DNA of 64,000 bases from positions 248,001 through 312,000 of the forward strand of contig CAJZBQ010000029.1 of the NCBI GenBank assembly GCA_914767885.1, written 5' to 3'. The DNA is from Blepharisma stoltei (lineage: Eukaryota > Ciliophora > Heterotrichea > Heterotrichida > Blepharismidae). Shown here piece by piece: positions 33,401 through 44,622 of this stretch. Made by a program: the position numbers and the translations under genes. Under the pieces are notes generated by a model, which did no database searches, was not told the origin of the DNA, and was given only the letters and a program-made list of their open reading frames with translations. The stretch's first letter is position 1, and each line of letters begins with the position of its first letter.

Positions 33401-34307
33401 TATAAATGAAATTTTGCAAGCCTTGGATCTTTCAATAGAAAGTAAAGACCCAGATTTAATGTAATCACTATACAGCTATCAAGTGATTTTTAAAATCCAC
33501 GAAATTATCAATAAAGCGAAATCTGATCCTGAATTGCTCGAAAATTCTAATTATTTATTTGAATCAACCCTCACAAAATCAATTTCTAAAGAATTATTTT
33601 TAATTTATATTAAACAAGTGGATGAAGATTTATATTATAAGTCCCTAACATTTTTAAAGCGCCAAGAAGAAATAGGCCATCTGACTATTATAAAAGCACT
33701 AAAAATGAAAAGATTGAACCAAAAAATTACTTATTTTAATGTTGCAAAAGATATTTATGCGAGCTTGAAAAATAAATTCTACGAAAAAGCAATGATAAGA
33801 CAAATCCAGCTAATTGATGAGCAGAAATTGTTAGCCAAAGCGACTGGAGATTCATCATTGGTTTGCACCTCAATCAGTGGGACTTTATTCCAGTTAATCT
33901 ATGGAGATGAGCATGCAATGGTGAAAAAATTCGCAAAAAGAATGAAGGTAAAGGATGGATTATTGTGATGCATCACAATTAAAGCGAAAGAGTCTAAAGG
34001 CGATTTTATTGGGATTGAAAACCTTTTGAAGCTTAAAAAGAAGCCACCTTCAGGATTCAAGCCATTTATAAATGTGTTTGTTAGGCATAATTATTATAGA
34101 CTAGCAGAAGAACTGATTATGAAAGAAACAAAAGACCCTTTTTATCAGTTTTCAATGCTTGAGCGCATTAAAAGTTATACTAAAGCGGCAGAAGTGGCAA
34201 TAAAAAACAAATTATATGATCTTTTGCCTGAGCTAGTCGAAAATTCGAAAGATAGAGAAGTTGAGGTATTCGTAAACAACGCTATGGCCTTATTAAATAA
34301 GAAATAG
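30496..34307 (+). CDS. VPS16: VPS16 (HOPS/CORVET core subunit)
   Basis: 858 residues from five exons (30496-30727, 30980-31724, 32306-32951, 33339-33460, 33476-34307; 2577 nt). It starts MDLDNWVPFKSEFYKIALRY, as in Vps16 (NW.PLGD.FYRK.ELY). The N-terminal part is a beta-propeller; the C-terminal Vps16_C part has conserved stretches: AVWYGKSFL, IPVTYKRLNYMQ, EEWACSKLQ, SVSYINIAKSSYDYGRKDL, EDLYYKSLTFLK and GFKPFINVFVRHN. VPS16 scaffolds the tethering complexes for endosome-lysosome fusion. One 15-nt intron (33461-33475), two MITEs and a retroposon-like insert interrupt it; every removal preserves conserved residues. Confidence 0.92.
30728..30979. mobile_element. Eliminated MITE, CCGTGAGTGAACAAAA family (252 bp)
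   Basis: TAA-bounded. The left tandem pair has a shortened spacer (CTCCATGAGCGAACCAAAC ... ACGCGAGCGGACAAAAAT); the right end is reduced (TTAGCTCACAGAGGGGG). Removal joins RLL to RRYEWDF in VPS16. Confidence 0.88.
31725..32305 (+). mobile_element. Retroposon-like insert in VPS16 (581 bp, 12-bp TSD)
   Basis: Flanked by TGAAATAAGAAT at 31713-31724 and 32294-32305. GC near 46%. Its 3' end is CAGCCATTTTATATATAT directly before the second copy. Removal restores YDEIRI-ITGDLF in frame. Confidence 0.9.
32952..33338. mobile_element. Eliminated MITE, CCGTGAGTGAACAAAA family, near-consensus copy (387 bp)
   Basis: TTA-bounded. Tandem-pair left end (two CTCCGTGAGTGAACAAAA copies) and perfect hairpin right end. 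Removal joins GRKDL to AKRFVN in VPS16. Little decay, so probably a recent insertion. Confidence 0.92.
33461..33475 (+). other. 15-nt spliceosomal intron
   Basis: GTAATCACTATACAG. It contains an in-frame TAA; removal joins DPDL-I-YQVIF in VPS16. Confidence 0.85.
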
Positions 34308-34348
34308 TTATTGAAAAAAATGCTTTTCATAAAATTGTTAAATTAAGC

Positions 34349-35781
34349 TTATATTGATTGTACGTTGGAAACAGGCGATGATTCATTCGAATCACTATAG
34401 CTTGATGGCGTGTCTGGCTTTACTTCATTTAAATTAAGTTTTGGGACGATCCTCGGTCGTGGCACATCTTTAGGTCTGCCACTTACAAGCTGCTCATCTT
34501 CAGACTCTTCTCCTAACTCACTGTTTTCTTCATTTTTATACATTTCATATTTCGATTTCTGCACTTCTCTATCATAAATTTCTTCAACTGGGTACCCTTT
34601 TTTCTTCAGCGCAAGTATCAACTTCAGAAGCTGCTTTTCCTTATACTTATAACTATCAATCTCATTTTTCTGTTTTTGGCATATTTTTGATAATGATTTA
34701 TTTTCATCTATAATTAACCCAACACTTTTATCGTCAAAATCTGGGAAAGACTTTTTTGAAGATTTTTGAAGCTTGTCTTTGAGACGGTTATTTTGAATAT
34801 TGCATTCTTCTAGCATAATTTCCATTTCGTATTTTTCTTTATTCCCCCCTCCGTGAGAGAACAAAACCATTAGAAAATCCCTATTTTTTGTGTAAAACCC
34901 CACCCTCCGTGAGCGAGTTAAATTAATATTTGCTTTAAATATCAAAAAAAAATTTACTATATAATTTGTATATATTTTCAAAAAAATCGAACCCATGAAC
35001 AAAATTTTTTGTTTGCTCACGGAGGGGAGTTAGAAATCTTTTCTATTCTTTTTTCTAATATCCGCTTTTCTTCAATGCATTTGCTTAGTCTTCCATTTAG
35101 CTCGTTTAGCCGTGAGTTAATATCATTAGCCATTTTTTCGCGGCTCTCTCCAATTACTTCATCATATGCATCCCTTATTTTTGATAGAAGTGGGCTATAT
35201 ATTGTGTCTTTTTTTATAATTTCTTGGAATAAATCCCGAAATATTTCTAATTTATCTGGTATTCTTTCTGAGTCTTTCAGCGAAAGTTCTCTTAATTGTT
35301 GGCTGAGCCTTCCTTCAAGGATTTGGATTTCAGTTGAAGCCGTGCTTATCCTTGACTGGTATTGCCCAGTTTCTTTATAAGGATTATTTTGTGCAGCATT
35401 TGCTGTATTATTAAAAGAAAAATTCATACTTTTCACTAGGCTTTTTGAAGCATTTGTAGGGCTTGAGTGATTATTTTCAATTGATGCAAATAAATTAGAA
35501 TGTGAAAAAGTCTGGTTTTTTAGTTTAGAAGAAGGATTTGTTTGAAATGAAGCATTTGATGATGATTTTTTCATGCCTGGAGAGCTGTGGCGCATCTGAA
35601 TAGGCGAGCTTTCTTTCTTCCTAACTTGGTTTGTTTTTGGCTTTGGATTAGGCTCTGAATAAGGCGAAGGTTTTATTAGTTGTGGCTTAATAGAAGTAAT
35701 CGAAGTGTTTACGGGTTTGGAGCTTTGGTATGATGAATAATTAAGTGAAGAAAAAGACGCTGCAGATTTTTGTCTGTTCAT
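34349..35781 (-). CDS. Ser-rich coiled-coil protein, unknown
   Basis: 413 residues from two exons (35030-35781, 34349-34838; 1242 nt), starting MNRQKSAASFSSLNYSSYQS. Residues 1-140 are Ser/Asn/Pro-rich and probably disordered. From about 150 there are heptad patterns (EIQILEGRLSQQLRELSLKD; LNGRLSKCIEEKRILEKRIE), then an acidic tail. The insert sits in the coiled coil and its removal gives RIEKI-SKEKYEM. It could be a cytoskeletal or basal-body protein, but that is a guess from composition only. Confidence 0.75.
34839..35029. mobile_element. Short MITE deletion derivative (191 bp)
   Basis: TTA-bounded CCGTGAGTGAACAAAA family element with the tandem-pair end (spacer ending TTTTGTGTAAAACC) and hairpin end, but most of the family body is missing. 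Removal restores RIEKISKEKYE. Confidence 0.9.
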
Positions 35782-35886
35782 TATTTTAGTTAAATTATGC
35801 CTCAAATACAGTTTTTTTTACAAAATGATATAAATTTCAAACTATGAAGAAACGTATTTTGAGCTATACAAAACTCATAATATAAT

Positions 35887-37584
35887 TTAAAAATTATTTC
35901 CAAAATGTGACAATGTTCTATTTGGTGGCCTTGTTCGCTTGGCAAAGTGGATGTTGTGACTGTTTCTTCGCTTACTAGAAACCTTTTGTGGGTCTCATAA
36001 AGTGTCATATATTGGGAATGAGTTCAGAGAAAAAATGCTGATTGAGTTTTCAGCTAAACTACCTCGAAGTTTCCTATTTATTAATGTAGATGCATTTTTG
36101 TTAGGAGTTAGAGGAGGAGTTTTCTTATGAAAAGTCACATCTATAGTAGTATCATACTGTAATACTTCTGAGCAGCATGGGCGCTGAGAAGAACTTGCTG
36201 GCCTTCTCTTAAGGCGTGATGATTTTTCTTCCAAGTTAAAAGCAGCCATTTCTATAAAATTCCTATTATTTCTTTGGGTTTGTAAAGCCCTCAATGTGTT
36301 CGCCAATGAGCTTGACTCAGGTCTCGAACTATTTGTAGTTTTTTGCAAATTCAGCTTAATATCTTGAATAATTGGCTCGCTTTTATCACTTTTAATTGGT
36401 GAAGTCGTTTTTTCTCTTTTTATTAGCTCTTTTTCAGTAGTTTTAAATAAAAATGAATTCTTTACATGGTCATACATTTTTCTAAAATTTGTTCTTGCTA
36501 AAGGTGAAATGTCTTCTTTTGATAAACTTTGTGAGGCTTCTTCGTCAAGCTTTTTAGGCGATATAATAAATTGTGTTACTTCTTCAGTGATATTTTGTAT
36601 TTGTTTAGTTCTATAGTCAGTTTTAATTTCATTTCTGTTTTTAATAATTTTTCAGGAATCTTCACTAGTGACTCTCCTGACAAAATCCGTTGCAGATATA
36701 GCAAGTACGGTAGCTTGCAAAGAGTAGCAAATGCAAGTAGTGTTTCTTTTGGTTCTGTTTATAACTTCTTCTTCTCCAAAAAATTCTCCCTTGCCCAAAA
36801 TCGCAACTTCTGCTCGATGTTGTTGGGCTTTTTTAGGTATTAAAATTCTTCGGAATTTTTTTTCGTTGGAATGATCTTGGTCTATTGGAATTTTTTTAAT
36901 AAATTGAAACTCTCCTTCCCTTATTAAGTAGACTTCATTAGCTTCTTCTCCTTCTTTGTATATAACATGCTTTCTGTAAAAAGATTTTTCTTCAAAGAAA
37001 AAGCTTAATTTAGTGAGAGATCCTCTTGTTCACCTATGGAAAATTGGTAAAGTTTTCAAATAGTTCACTATTTCCTGTTTCTTTTCATTCATCAATTTTG
37101 ATAAAATTCTTTGATAATTTATTTTATCAAGAACAGCAAAATGAGAAGCCTCTTTGCATTGGATTGAAGCAGCCCTAGGTTTTTTCTCTAATAATGCAAG
37201 CTCCCCAAAGCTAGCTCCGTCTTTTAAGACAAGAACTTCTTGATAGTCATATTGTTCTGTTTCTTCATTCATAAAAGGGACTTGCACACCAACACTACCA
37301 AACAAAAGAATATAGAATTTGTTTCCTTTGTCTCCGTAATGAAAAACATATTCATTTGCTGGGAAAAATTCATATGACATGCACAAGCAGCATTCCCTAT
37401 GTATTATGCTTGAAGAATCCGCAGTTAATGATTTAAAAAATTTCACATTTACAGTGAAACCCATAATTTTGTTTATATCTTCAGCAGTTCTTGATTCTGG
37501 AGATTTTTCAAGAATTGTTTTGAGGTCGTTGATTAAGGACTGATTTTCTTTTGATAAATTTGTTTCAGTTTGAGGCTCATCCAT
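35887..37584 (-). CDS. Protein with two cyclic-nucleotide-binding domains
   Basis: 565 residues, single exon, starting MDEPQTETNLSKENQSLIND. The first cNMP domain (about residues 55-180) has YVFHYGDKGNKFYILLFGSV and the phosphate-binding-cassette region FGELALLEKKPRAASI. The second (about 190-320) has VIYKEGEEANEVYLIREGEF and FFGEEEVINRTKRNTT. In the first, GELALL...PRAAS is close to a functional cassette (GELALIYxxPRAAT). The second has EEEV and lacks the Arg in its usual place, so it may bind poorly. The C-terminal 240 residues are disordered and basic. No kinase or channel domain follows. An AGC kinase is encoded about 1.3 kb away, but partnership is only conceivable. Confidence 0.85.
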
Positions 37585-37659
37585 GCTAAGAGAAACAATT
37601 TTTTAATAAAATTTATTAGGAGTGAAATTAAATCAAATCCAAAAATTTTTTTGGAAAAA

Positions 37660-37962
37660 TTATGGGGAGTGTTTTCTTTGCAGTGAAGTAGGTTTAGAAA
37701 CATAATTCCGCTTGGGGAACGTGTAATGTCTAGTATTATTCCTTATTGGTTGAGTCGGAGAAAGGCCTTCTGCTGGCTGAAATATATTAATTTCTTTAGT
37801 ACCCATATATGAATTTGTTTTAGGCTTAAGTCGTAGTGGGTTGTATTTTTTGAGAAAGAAAGATTTTGCTTTGAATTTTATTCATATTTGCTGTAGTGAC
37901 TCAAAAGCTTTGGCTCTTAAAGTATCTTTTTGGAGTTCGAAATACTGAAATATCTTTTTCAT
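37660..37962 (-). CDS. Small basic protein, possibly the tail of the IQ gene
   Basis: 100 residues, starting MKKIFQYFELQKDTLRAKAF, with one TGA Trp (QQIWIKF). The N-terminal half is helical and basic and resembles a degenerate IQ-type helix; the C-terminal half is Pro/Thr/Asn-rich. It lies 145 bp downstream of the IQ-motif gene on the same strand, and could be a separate gene or a continuation across an unseen insert. Not recognised. Confidence 0.5.
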
Positions 37963-38107
37963 ATGAATTTTCAGAATTATAGTTTTATATTCTGACCTTA
38001 TTTTATATATTAGTAAATTTGAATAATCAATAAAGATATGTTATCATGATTATTTTTAAAATAAAAAATTTAAATCATATATTTGCTCAATGCTTTTAGC
38101 CATATTA

Positions 38108-38677
38108 TTAAGTATATCCCCTATAAAATTTTTGGATTGTAATTGCAGCCTTCTTTTTTGCATCGAATATGCTTTTTAAAAGCTTCTGCTTTTTAAATTT
38201 CTTCCAATTTCGCTGTATAAAGCTAGCAGCCATATGATTTTTCAGTTTAATTTCTCTAATTTTTCGATTAATTATAGTCTTTTTCCACCAATTCGAAATA
38301 TATTTTACAGCTCTGTACTTTCTTTTCATTTGAAAAATCATATAGCCTTTATCTCAAATTTCATCAATATTTGAAGATCTTACGAATATCCTTGATAATT
38401 TTATTCCTAAAACGTTTTCGATATGCTTAGCCAAAATATCTTTTTCTTGCCTTTTTTGTAATTTTCTATTAATGATTTCTTCTTTTTCTTTAAGCTTTTT
38501 CAATTTAATTTCATTTGAAATTAAACTACTTCTCTTATTCAGAAGCAGCTGTACTGACCTATTTATGAGTCTATGATGAAAATTCCGAGATTCAGACCTC
38601 ACTGACTCAATTGATGAGTTTCTTTTGCCTGCTGATCATAATGATGGACTTAAAAGCGATTGGTTTTCAATCGACAT
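38108..38677 (-). CDS. IQ-motif protein
   Basis: 189 residues, starting MSIENQSLLSPSLWSAGKRN, with TGA Trp at SLWSAG and EIWDKG. A Lys/Glu-rich helix (KLKKLKEKEEIINRKLQKRQ) precedes two IQ motifs: AASFIQRNWKKFKKQK and AAITIQKFYRGYT at the C-terminus. IQ motifs bind calmodulin or centrin. The protein ends right after the second IQ motif, which is short for such proteins, so a missing 3' exon is possible. Confidence 0.65.
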
Positions 38678-38882
38678 TAAATATGCTAATTCTTTCAGAT
38701 AGAACTGAGCTAAAATAAAATTGTCTTAGGCCTTCAGAATAGATCATATCAAATAAATTAATATTTTTCAATTAAAATTAAATTATTAATAATAATTTTT
38801 CCTAATTAGTTAAGCAAATATATAAAAATTTTGAACATTATCATTTGCATTGGTAATTATGATAGTGCAAAAATAACTTAAA

Positions 38883-39836
38883 ATGGCTGATAGACTTTCT
38901 TTAGATCATATAGATATACTTCAAACTCTAGGGACAGGGACATATGGAAGGGTTCGCTTAGCCTACATGAGAGACAGAAATCAATTTATCGCATTAAAGA
39001 TATTGAAAAAACTCGAAATAATTCGCCATAAGCAAGTTGACCATGTAATCTCTGAGCATTCAATTTTGCAAATGATTAATCATCCATTTTTAGTCAATTT
39101 ATTAGGATTCACTCAAGATAATCGCTATCTTTACTTTGCCCTTGAATATGTTCCTGGAGGCGAACTATTCAGCTACCTCCGAAATTTAGGCAAAATTGAT
39201 AACGTGCAAACACGATTCTATGCAGCACAGATGACCTTAATGTTTGAATATTTACACTCCTTAAATATAGTGTATAGAGACTTAAAACCAGAAAATCTCC
39301 TTATTGCACCAGATGGTTATTTAAAACTTACTGATTTTGGGTTTTCCAAAGTAGTGGAAGGACGCACATACACTCTTTGTGGAACCCCTGAGTACTTTGC
39401 TCCTGAAATTTTGCTTAATAAAGGACACGGAAAGCCAGTTGATTGATGGACATTAGGGATAATTATTTATGAAATGCTAGCTGGGATAGATCCTTTTAAT
39501 GATGAAGACCCAATGGTTGTTTATCAAAAAATATTAAAAGGCAAAATAAAATTTCCAAGAGGATTTGATAAAGGCGCCAAAAGTCTAGTGAAACATTTGT
39601 TGGTTGCAGATTTGACGAAAAGATATGGAAATATGAGAGGAGGAGTCAATGATATTAAAAATCATAAATGGTTTGCATCTATTGATTGATATAAGCTGAG
39701 ACAAAGAGAAATTGAAATGCCGTATAGACCCTTTGTGCATTCTCCAGATGATACCTCGAATTTTTCAAATTATCCTGATTCAGCGACCCAAACAAGTTCT
39801 ATAAGTCCAAGAGATGATCCTTTCCTGGAATGGTAA
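38883..39836 (+). CDS. AGC-family protein kinase, PKA/PKG catalytic type
   Basis: 317 residues, single exon, starting MADRLSLDHIDILQTLGTGT. The glycine loop GTGTYGRV begins at residue 17, and the ATP-anchoring Lys is K39 (IALKILKK). The catalytic loop YRDLKPEN (HRD replaced by YRD, as in PKA), DFGFSK, the activation segment TYTLCGTPEYFAPE and PVDWWTLGIIIYEMLAG (first W is TGA) follow. The T-L-C-G-T-P-E-Y signature is typical of PKA-like AGC kinases. The C-terminal tail is short (PDSATQTSSISPRDD) and lacks the FxxF motif. It is expected to phosphorylate Ser/Thr in basic contexts. Confidence 0.9.
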
Positions 39837-39968
39837 TACTCACAAGATATAATAATATGATAGTTGCAACTAAACCCCTCTTTTAACATGCTAGACACTT
39901 TTGTTATATTTATGATTATTTAATATGAATTTATTAATTTCTAATTATTATAATTAAACAGGCTGCAC

Positions 39969-41796
39969 ATGAAGTTACTTATTTTGGCCAGTTTTGCCAT
40001 TTCACTAGCATTCTCTGAAATTTCAGTCTCAAAAACCTGCACACAATACCTATGCAAGCCAGATTCAATCGATTTTCCAAGCGAGTCCACTTGTCTTTAT
40101 TTTGAAAATTTCACTTACTCTACTCATCCTAAAGACCCCATTAAAACTAACAAAGTTGAGAAAATTATACCCCATCATTGGTCGAACGATTTTCATATGC
40201 CAAGCATGAATTCAACTCTGAACCTACCTTAAATCAGACTATTTATTTTTGGTAATAATGAATATTAAAAATATGAATGCGTAATCATTCATATTTACTA
40301 ATATATTTAAAATTCTAATTCTCTTCACTAGCATATAAAATATTAATATGCAAGTATAATATATAAGAATTTGTATAAATTGTTTTAATCTCCATTTTTG
40401 ATTGAACACGGATGGATAATTCGATCAAGGATAAGGATGAGGGGAAAGCTACTACTCTCGAAGCTGTGACAATTCTGAATATTATTGTGATGCATCCACA
40501 GTTTCTGACACTCATTATGGTTACTGCGTTCATGTAAACGACACCCATATTCCTCATACTTTTCTTCCTGGTGAAGACTGCCATTTTGATGATGACTGCT
40601 TTGAAGAAAATAGCTGCATTGACGGTAAATGCAAAGGTTTAGAAAAAAATGAAAATTGCACATATCATGATTAAGACTAAAATTTATATTGAACAAGCGG
40701 ATAGCCGCTATCCATATGCCGCATCTTCAGGAGGAGTAATCTAAGCTGGCATATGCAAGAGTGAAAATACCGTACAGCTCAATCAATATTCCCTGTCTTG
40801 AATTTTCTGGTGAAACTTACCTAACCCGAGTTTATATCATATAGCCTTGATAGATAAAGAAAGCAAGTATAAGATGCAAAAATAACTCCAAGTGGCATAG
40901 CACTCAACTTTCTGCACATAGAGATTGTCTAGCAACTTCACAGGAGCATCCCTCAGGCCTGGCCTTCCTCAGCACCACTATTTTATTCTTACTTATCATG
41001 AGGAATGCGATGTTGGGTTGTATTGCAATGAAACGTGCAAGTCTCAGATTGCTTTAGGAAGGGTAGGATGTTTTAATGATTACCAATGCTCGAATACAGG
41101 CGGATGTGTAGTTAATTCTCTGACTGATTCAAGTTTAAATGTGTGTGTTCCTTATTTTACTATGAGAAATTATACAGTAGATTTAGGGTGCAGCGACAGC
41201 GGGGGAATTAATTTGATATGCGACTCTGGATTTTGTTTAAATAATGCTGGAAAAAGTATGTGCTACCCTATTCCAACTTCGAGTGCTAGTATTCCGGTGG
41301 AATGCTCAAGCAACTCACAGTGTGTAAGCCAAGCTTTTGGTAACGATAAATTGGTGTTTACTCAACAATGCACATGCGGATATATGATGATTTATGCAAA
41401 TATAAAAAATTGTTATTATATATCATATGCTGAATTATTTATCAAATTAGTTATAATAGCAATGGTCAAAGCTATTGTCCTTTGTTCTTGGGAGACTCTT
41501 TGTGAAAAAGATATTTTAAAATCCTTAAAAAGTGGATTGATAGTGATCAGTCATTAAATTGCAACACAGCTTCAAGAAATAGCTATAATTGTATGAAAAA
41601 TTATTGGAATCAAGACGATTTGGATGAACTAGCTTATTTTGAGGCATATGCATCAAATTATCCAATAATTTATAGCATAGAGAGTTGCACTATGAATGTG
41701 TTTTTCCCTTCTATTGAAGATATTATCAATAATTATAACAATATGGATTCTGGGGTTGAGAAGATTGTTACTTTTATTATTTTAGGATTCATTTAG
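39969..41796 (+). CDS. Secreted or surface Cys-rich protein, interrupted three times
   Basis: Signal peptide at the N-terminus (MKLLILASFAISLAF). Exon 1 runs 39969 to about 40166. Exons 40450-40670, 41002-41380 and 41452-41796 join in frame (945 nt): CTYH-EECDVG and CTCGY-NSNGQSY. Regular Cys spacing (CHFDDDCFEENSCIDGKCKG; CFNDYQCSNTGGC; CGYNSNGQSYC) resembles ciliate Cys-rich surface or cyst proteins. The join from exon 1 across the first insert is one base out for every TA pair tried, so that boundary is unresolved. A hydrophobic stretch near the end (TFIILGFI) might be a weak membrane anchor. Function not known. Confidence 0.65.
40166..40449. mobile_element. Eliminated element, CATCCTTGATCGAACGA family (about 284 bp)
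   Basis: Left end CCCCATCATTGGTCGAACGA; right end a decayed hairpin (TTGATTGAACACGG / TTCGATCAAGG...GAGGGG). TA sites are present at both ends (40166, 40450), but no TA pair restores the frame of the Cys-rich gene; a one-base change in either flank is suspected. Confidence 0.7.
40671..41001 (+). mobile_element. Retroposon-like insert in the Cys-rich gene (331 bp, 8-bp TSD)
   Basis: Flanked by TATCATGA (40663-40670 and 40994-41001). The GC-richer interior ends CCACTATTTTATTCTTACT before the second copy, like the larger relatives. Shorter than those, so probably 5'-truncated. Removal restores CTYH-EECDV. Confidence 0.82.
41381..41451. mobile_element. Short TA-bounded eliminated sequence (71 bp)
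   Basis: AT-rich, no recognisable TIR motif, bounded by TA. Without its removal the Cys-rich frame shifts into a non-Cys frame; removal gives CTCGY-NSNGQSYC, a typical pattern for this protein class. Confidence 0.8.
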
Positions 41797-41918
41797 AGAT
41801 TTTTATATTATAATAAATTAGGTTGCCAATGAAATAGGTTTTATAAGTAAAATCTTATATTAATTAATCAATATTCACATTAAGCTGCTTATTTAATTAA
41901 ATTATGTATCTTGTAACC

Positions 41919-42929
41919 TTATCTAAAGGTCATCCCACCATTAAAAAATCTCTCTCTAACCATTTCTTCTTGTATAGCTTTAGCTTCGCTCAACCTTTCA
42001 TCATTTCTTTTTATTAAATCCGCAATTTTTTTCTTATCTCTTTCATAAGTCCCACTCAATTCTAATTCCTTGATTTTTTGTTTTAATTCAGCTTCCTCTT
42101 TTTCTAGTGTGACAATCATATGGCTTATTTCATCTAACTGTGAATTTTTATTGCTTTCACGAGAGGTCTTTGGAGAAGGCATCCTTAGGCTTCTTTTAAG
42201 AGATTTTCTTTTTTTCTCTTTTGGAGATGCATGCTTAGCCCTAAGTTCATGTTTTGGACTTGCAATTGTTTTTGATGCAACCCTATTGCCATCCATTTGC
42301 AATTTTAATGAAAATATCTGGCTTTCTTTTTTTCTTAACGATTGAATATAAGTTTGTTCATTTTCTTCGATTTTTTTTTTAAATGACTCTATTTGATTCT
42401 CATTTTTCTGCTTCAACTCTTTATAAGCCTGCTGCATTTCTTGCAGCTGCTTCGTAACTGCAAAACTTTCTTCTTTAAGCTGCTTTCTTTCATGATTCAT
42501 TCTATTCTGAAGATCCCTAATTTCTTTTTCCCATGCAAATTTTTCTTTTGCATGATTCTCAATGTGCATCTCTTTTTCTTTTTTCAAGATTTCTAATTGA
42601 GCACTAAAATAATTCCTTTCTGCCCTCACTTTATTAAGCTCTTTTTCCATTTCTTGGATTTCAGCTTCAAGAGATTTAAGCGTGCGTTTTACTTCAGTGT
42701 CTTTATTTGTTGTAATGCGAGCGTATTTTCCATTATATTCTTCGTCTGAAATTAGTTCTGGATAGAATTTATTTGTAGGGGATTCATTTAGAAGGGATGT
42801 ATAATCTCGGCCAGGTGATGGTGTACGAGCTTTTGATGTGGAGGTATCAAGTGGGTTTTGATAATTCATTCTAGATCCGGTATTTGACATATGTGCTGAA
42901 AATGACATCCTTATAGCGCATGCTTTCAT
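41919..42929 (-). CDS. Long coiled-coil protein
   Basis: 336 residues; the start is at 42929 (MKACAIRMSFSAHMSNTG), with MSFSAHM as an alternative start. The N-terminal about 85 residues are Ser/Thr/Pro-rich. Residues about 85-215 and 270-325 form long charged heptads (EAEIQEMEKELNKVRAERNY; KEEAELKQKIKELELSG), separated by a basic linker rich in SPK (HASPKEKKRKSLKRSLRMPS). Probably cytoskeletal by composition; no family recognised. No insert or intron. Confidence 0.75.
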   Translation of the reverse strand: MKACAIRMSFSAHMSNTGSRMNYQNPLDTSTSKARTPSPGRDYTSLLNESPTNKFYPELISDEEYNGKYARITTNKDTEVKRTLKSLEAEIQEMEKELNKVRAERNYFSAQLEILKKEKEMHIENHAKEKFAWEKEIRDLQNRMNHERKQLKEESFAVTKQLQEMQQAYKELKQKNENQIESFKKKIEENEQTYIQSLRKKESQIFSLKLQMDGNRVASKTIASPKHELRAKHASPKEKKRKSLKRSLRMPSPKTSRESNKNSQLDEISHMIVTLEKEEAELKQKIKELELSGTYERDKKKIADLIKRNDERLSEAKAIQEEMVRERFFNGGMTFR

Positions 42930-43269
42930 TTAGATTTTTAATGATATGAAGCACAGAAATAAATAACTTTGAAATGATTTCCTTAATGAAAAAAAAAATA
43001 TTTGGGAAATTTAAAATAGACTCAATTTACAAATTTTTCATTTTTTTTAGGAAAAATAATTTAATAATCCCATTTTTCCTTTGGGGGCATTTTCAAGAGG
43101 GATTCATAAAAAGTTATACACTATATTTATTTGAAAACTGAATATTAAAAAACATTAATATTTTAATTATGCATTTTAAGGTTGATTTTGGAATTATAAA
43201 TATTTAGTGTTGGAAATTGAAACTATAGATCACAAAAATAATTTTTATTATAGCAAAATATAATAAATT
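42930..43269. other. Intergenic AT-rich DNA
   Basis: No supported feature is seen. Confidence 0.4.
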
Positions 43270-44142
43270 ATGAAATCATACTCTACTTTACCTATTTTAG
43301 TCTCTCGCTACATAGAAATCAAGAAATTATCAAAAGCCCCTTCATATGCTCCATTTGAAGTTGAAGACAACCCTCTTCTAGACGCTTCCTTGCCCGCTGA
43401 CGATCCTTGCACAATTCCATTTAATGTGTTTTATTCTGGCGAATACATATCAGACGGCTTTTACACCGCATGAGTACATGTCCAGCCTCCTCTCGAAATC
43501 CCAAGACTTTCCATAATAAAAGTCTGCCATTGGAGCCTTGACTTAGAACCCAAGCTGATTTTCAATATAAAAAAGGTCAAAATTATCTCAAACGCATGCA
43601 CAGAAAAGTCTTTCCCAACAATCCCAATTGAGCGAAATCCAAGAGTATCAGATTTTCTTCATTTGTTACACTATATGAATATTAAAGAAAAAGCAAAGCA
43701 AATCCCATGCGAACCGTCTGATCAATTTGGACATAAAAACGTGTCTTCTTCTTTTATGTCAGACGCACCAGATTCGCAGCAGTCTTTTGAAGAAATTGAA
43801 AGGCCTGTTATCAGCAATATAAAACCAGTCACAATTGGCACAGGACAATTAAGCAAAACTAAGGCAGACTCATTTAAACAATCTCGTGTTGTGAAGACTC
43901 CACAAGGCTCACAAGATGATTTAATTTCTACATTAAACAGACAAAGATCAGCAGAAAAGCCAACAGTTCCAGCAGCATCTTTTATAAATACTCCAGCAGC
44001 CCCTAAAGTGCTGCCTTGAAGCACAAAACCGCAGTCTGAAAAAGTTCCGGAAAATCCTATAGAGTCTGCTATAAAAGAAATTGGTATGGAAAAATTCCCA
44101 TTTTGGGCGTTAGAATACTTGAGCATAGTTTATAAGCAGTAA
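43270..44142 (+). CDS. Unknown protein, possibly OB-fold-like N-terminus
   Basis: 290 residues with TGA Trp at FYTAWVHVQPP and VLPWSTKPQ. The N-terminal 130 residues alternate hydrophobic strands (FNVFYSGEYISDGFYTAWV; LIFNIKKVKIISNAC), which could be an OB fold, but this is weak. Residues about 150-265 are Ser/Thr/Pro/Asp-rich and disordered. The end is hydrophobic (EKFPFWALEYLSIVYKQ), perhaps a binding peptide. Not recognised. Confidence 0.65.
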
Positions 44143-44173
44143 TTAAATAATTGATGGTTTACATATAAAAATA

Positions 44174-44583
44174 TGAATATGAACAAAAGAAACATTAATA
44201 GAAGAAGCAGAACTCCAGAACTCGGATAAATTGGACATGCTTATAAATGGCTTGATAAGTGGCATAAAGTAAATAAACAAGATGATTTAGAGACTGAAGT
44301 TAAGTTCTTAAAAATGATAAATTTGGCATTAAAAATTAGGGTAATAAATTTAATTTACAAACTATGATATAATTTTTATTTTTCAATATATGAGTTGCAA
44401 AAAAAGCAGAAAAAATAGAAGAGAAGAAATAGAGATTCAATGAATCAGCTTAAGTGTGAGCTCATAGAGGACAGTTTACTAATAGCTTATTTATGAAATT
44501 TTAGAGATGAGTCTGATTACTATAAGAATAAAAAAATGGTTACAATAAATAAAAGTTTCTGTTTCAACAAATATTTCATATAA
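44174..44583 (+). pseudogene. Broken ORF with two in-frame stops
   Basis: One frame from ATG 44174 (MNMNKRNINRRSRTPELG) is open to 44583 except for a TAA at about 44228 and a TAG at about 44414. Between them the text looks coding (IGHAYKWLDKWHKVNKQDDL; SMNQLKCELIEDSLLIAYLW, last W by TGA). No intron or insert explains the stops. Probably a decaying gene; not recognised. Confidence 0.35.
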
Positions 44584-44622
44584 GGAATTTTATATTGAAA
44601 TTAGATTAAAATTACTTTTGCC

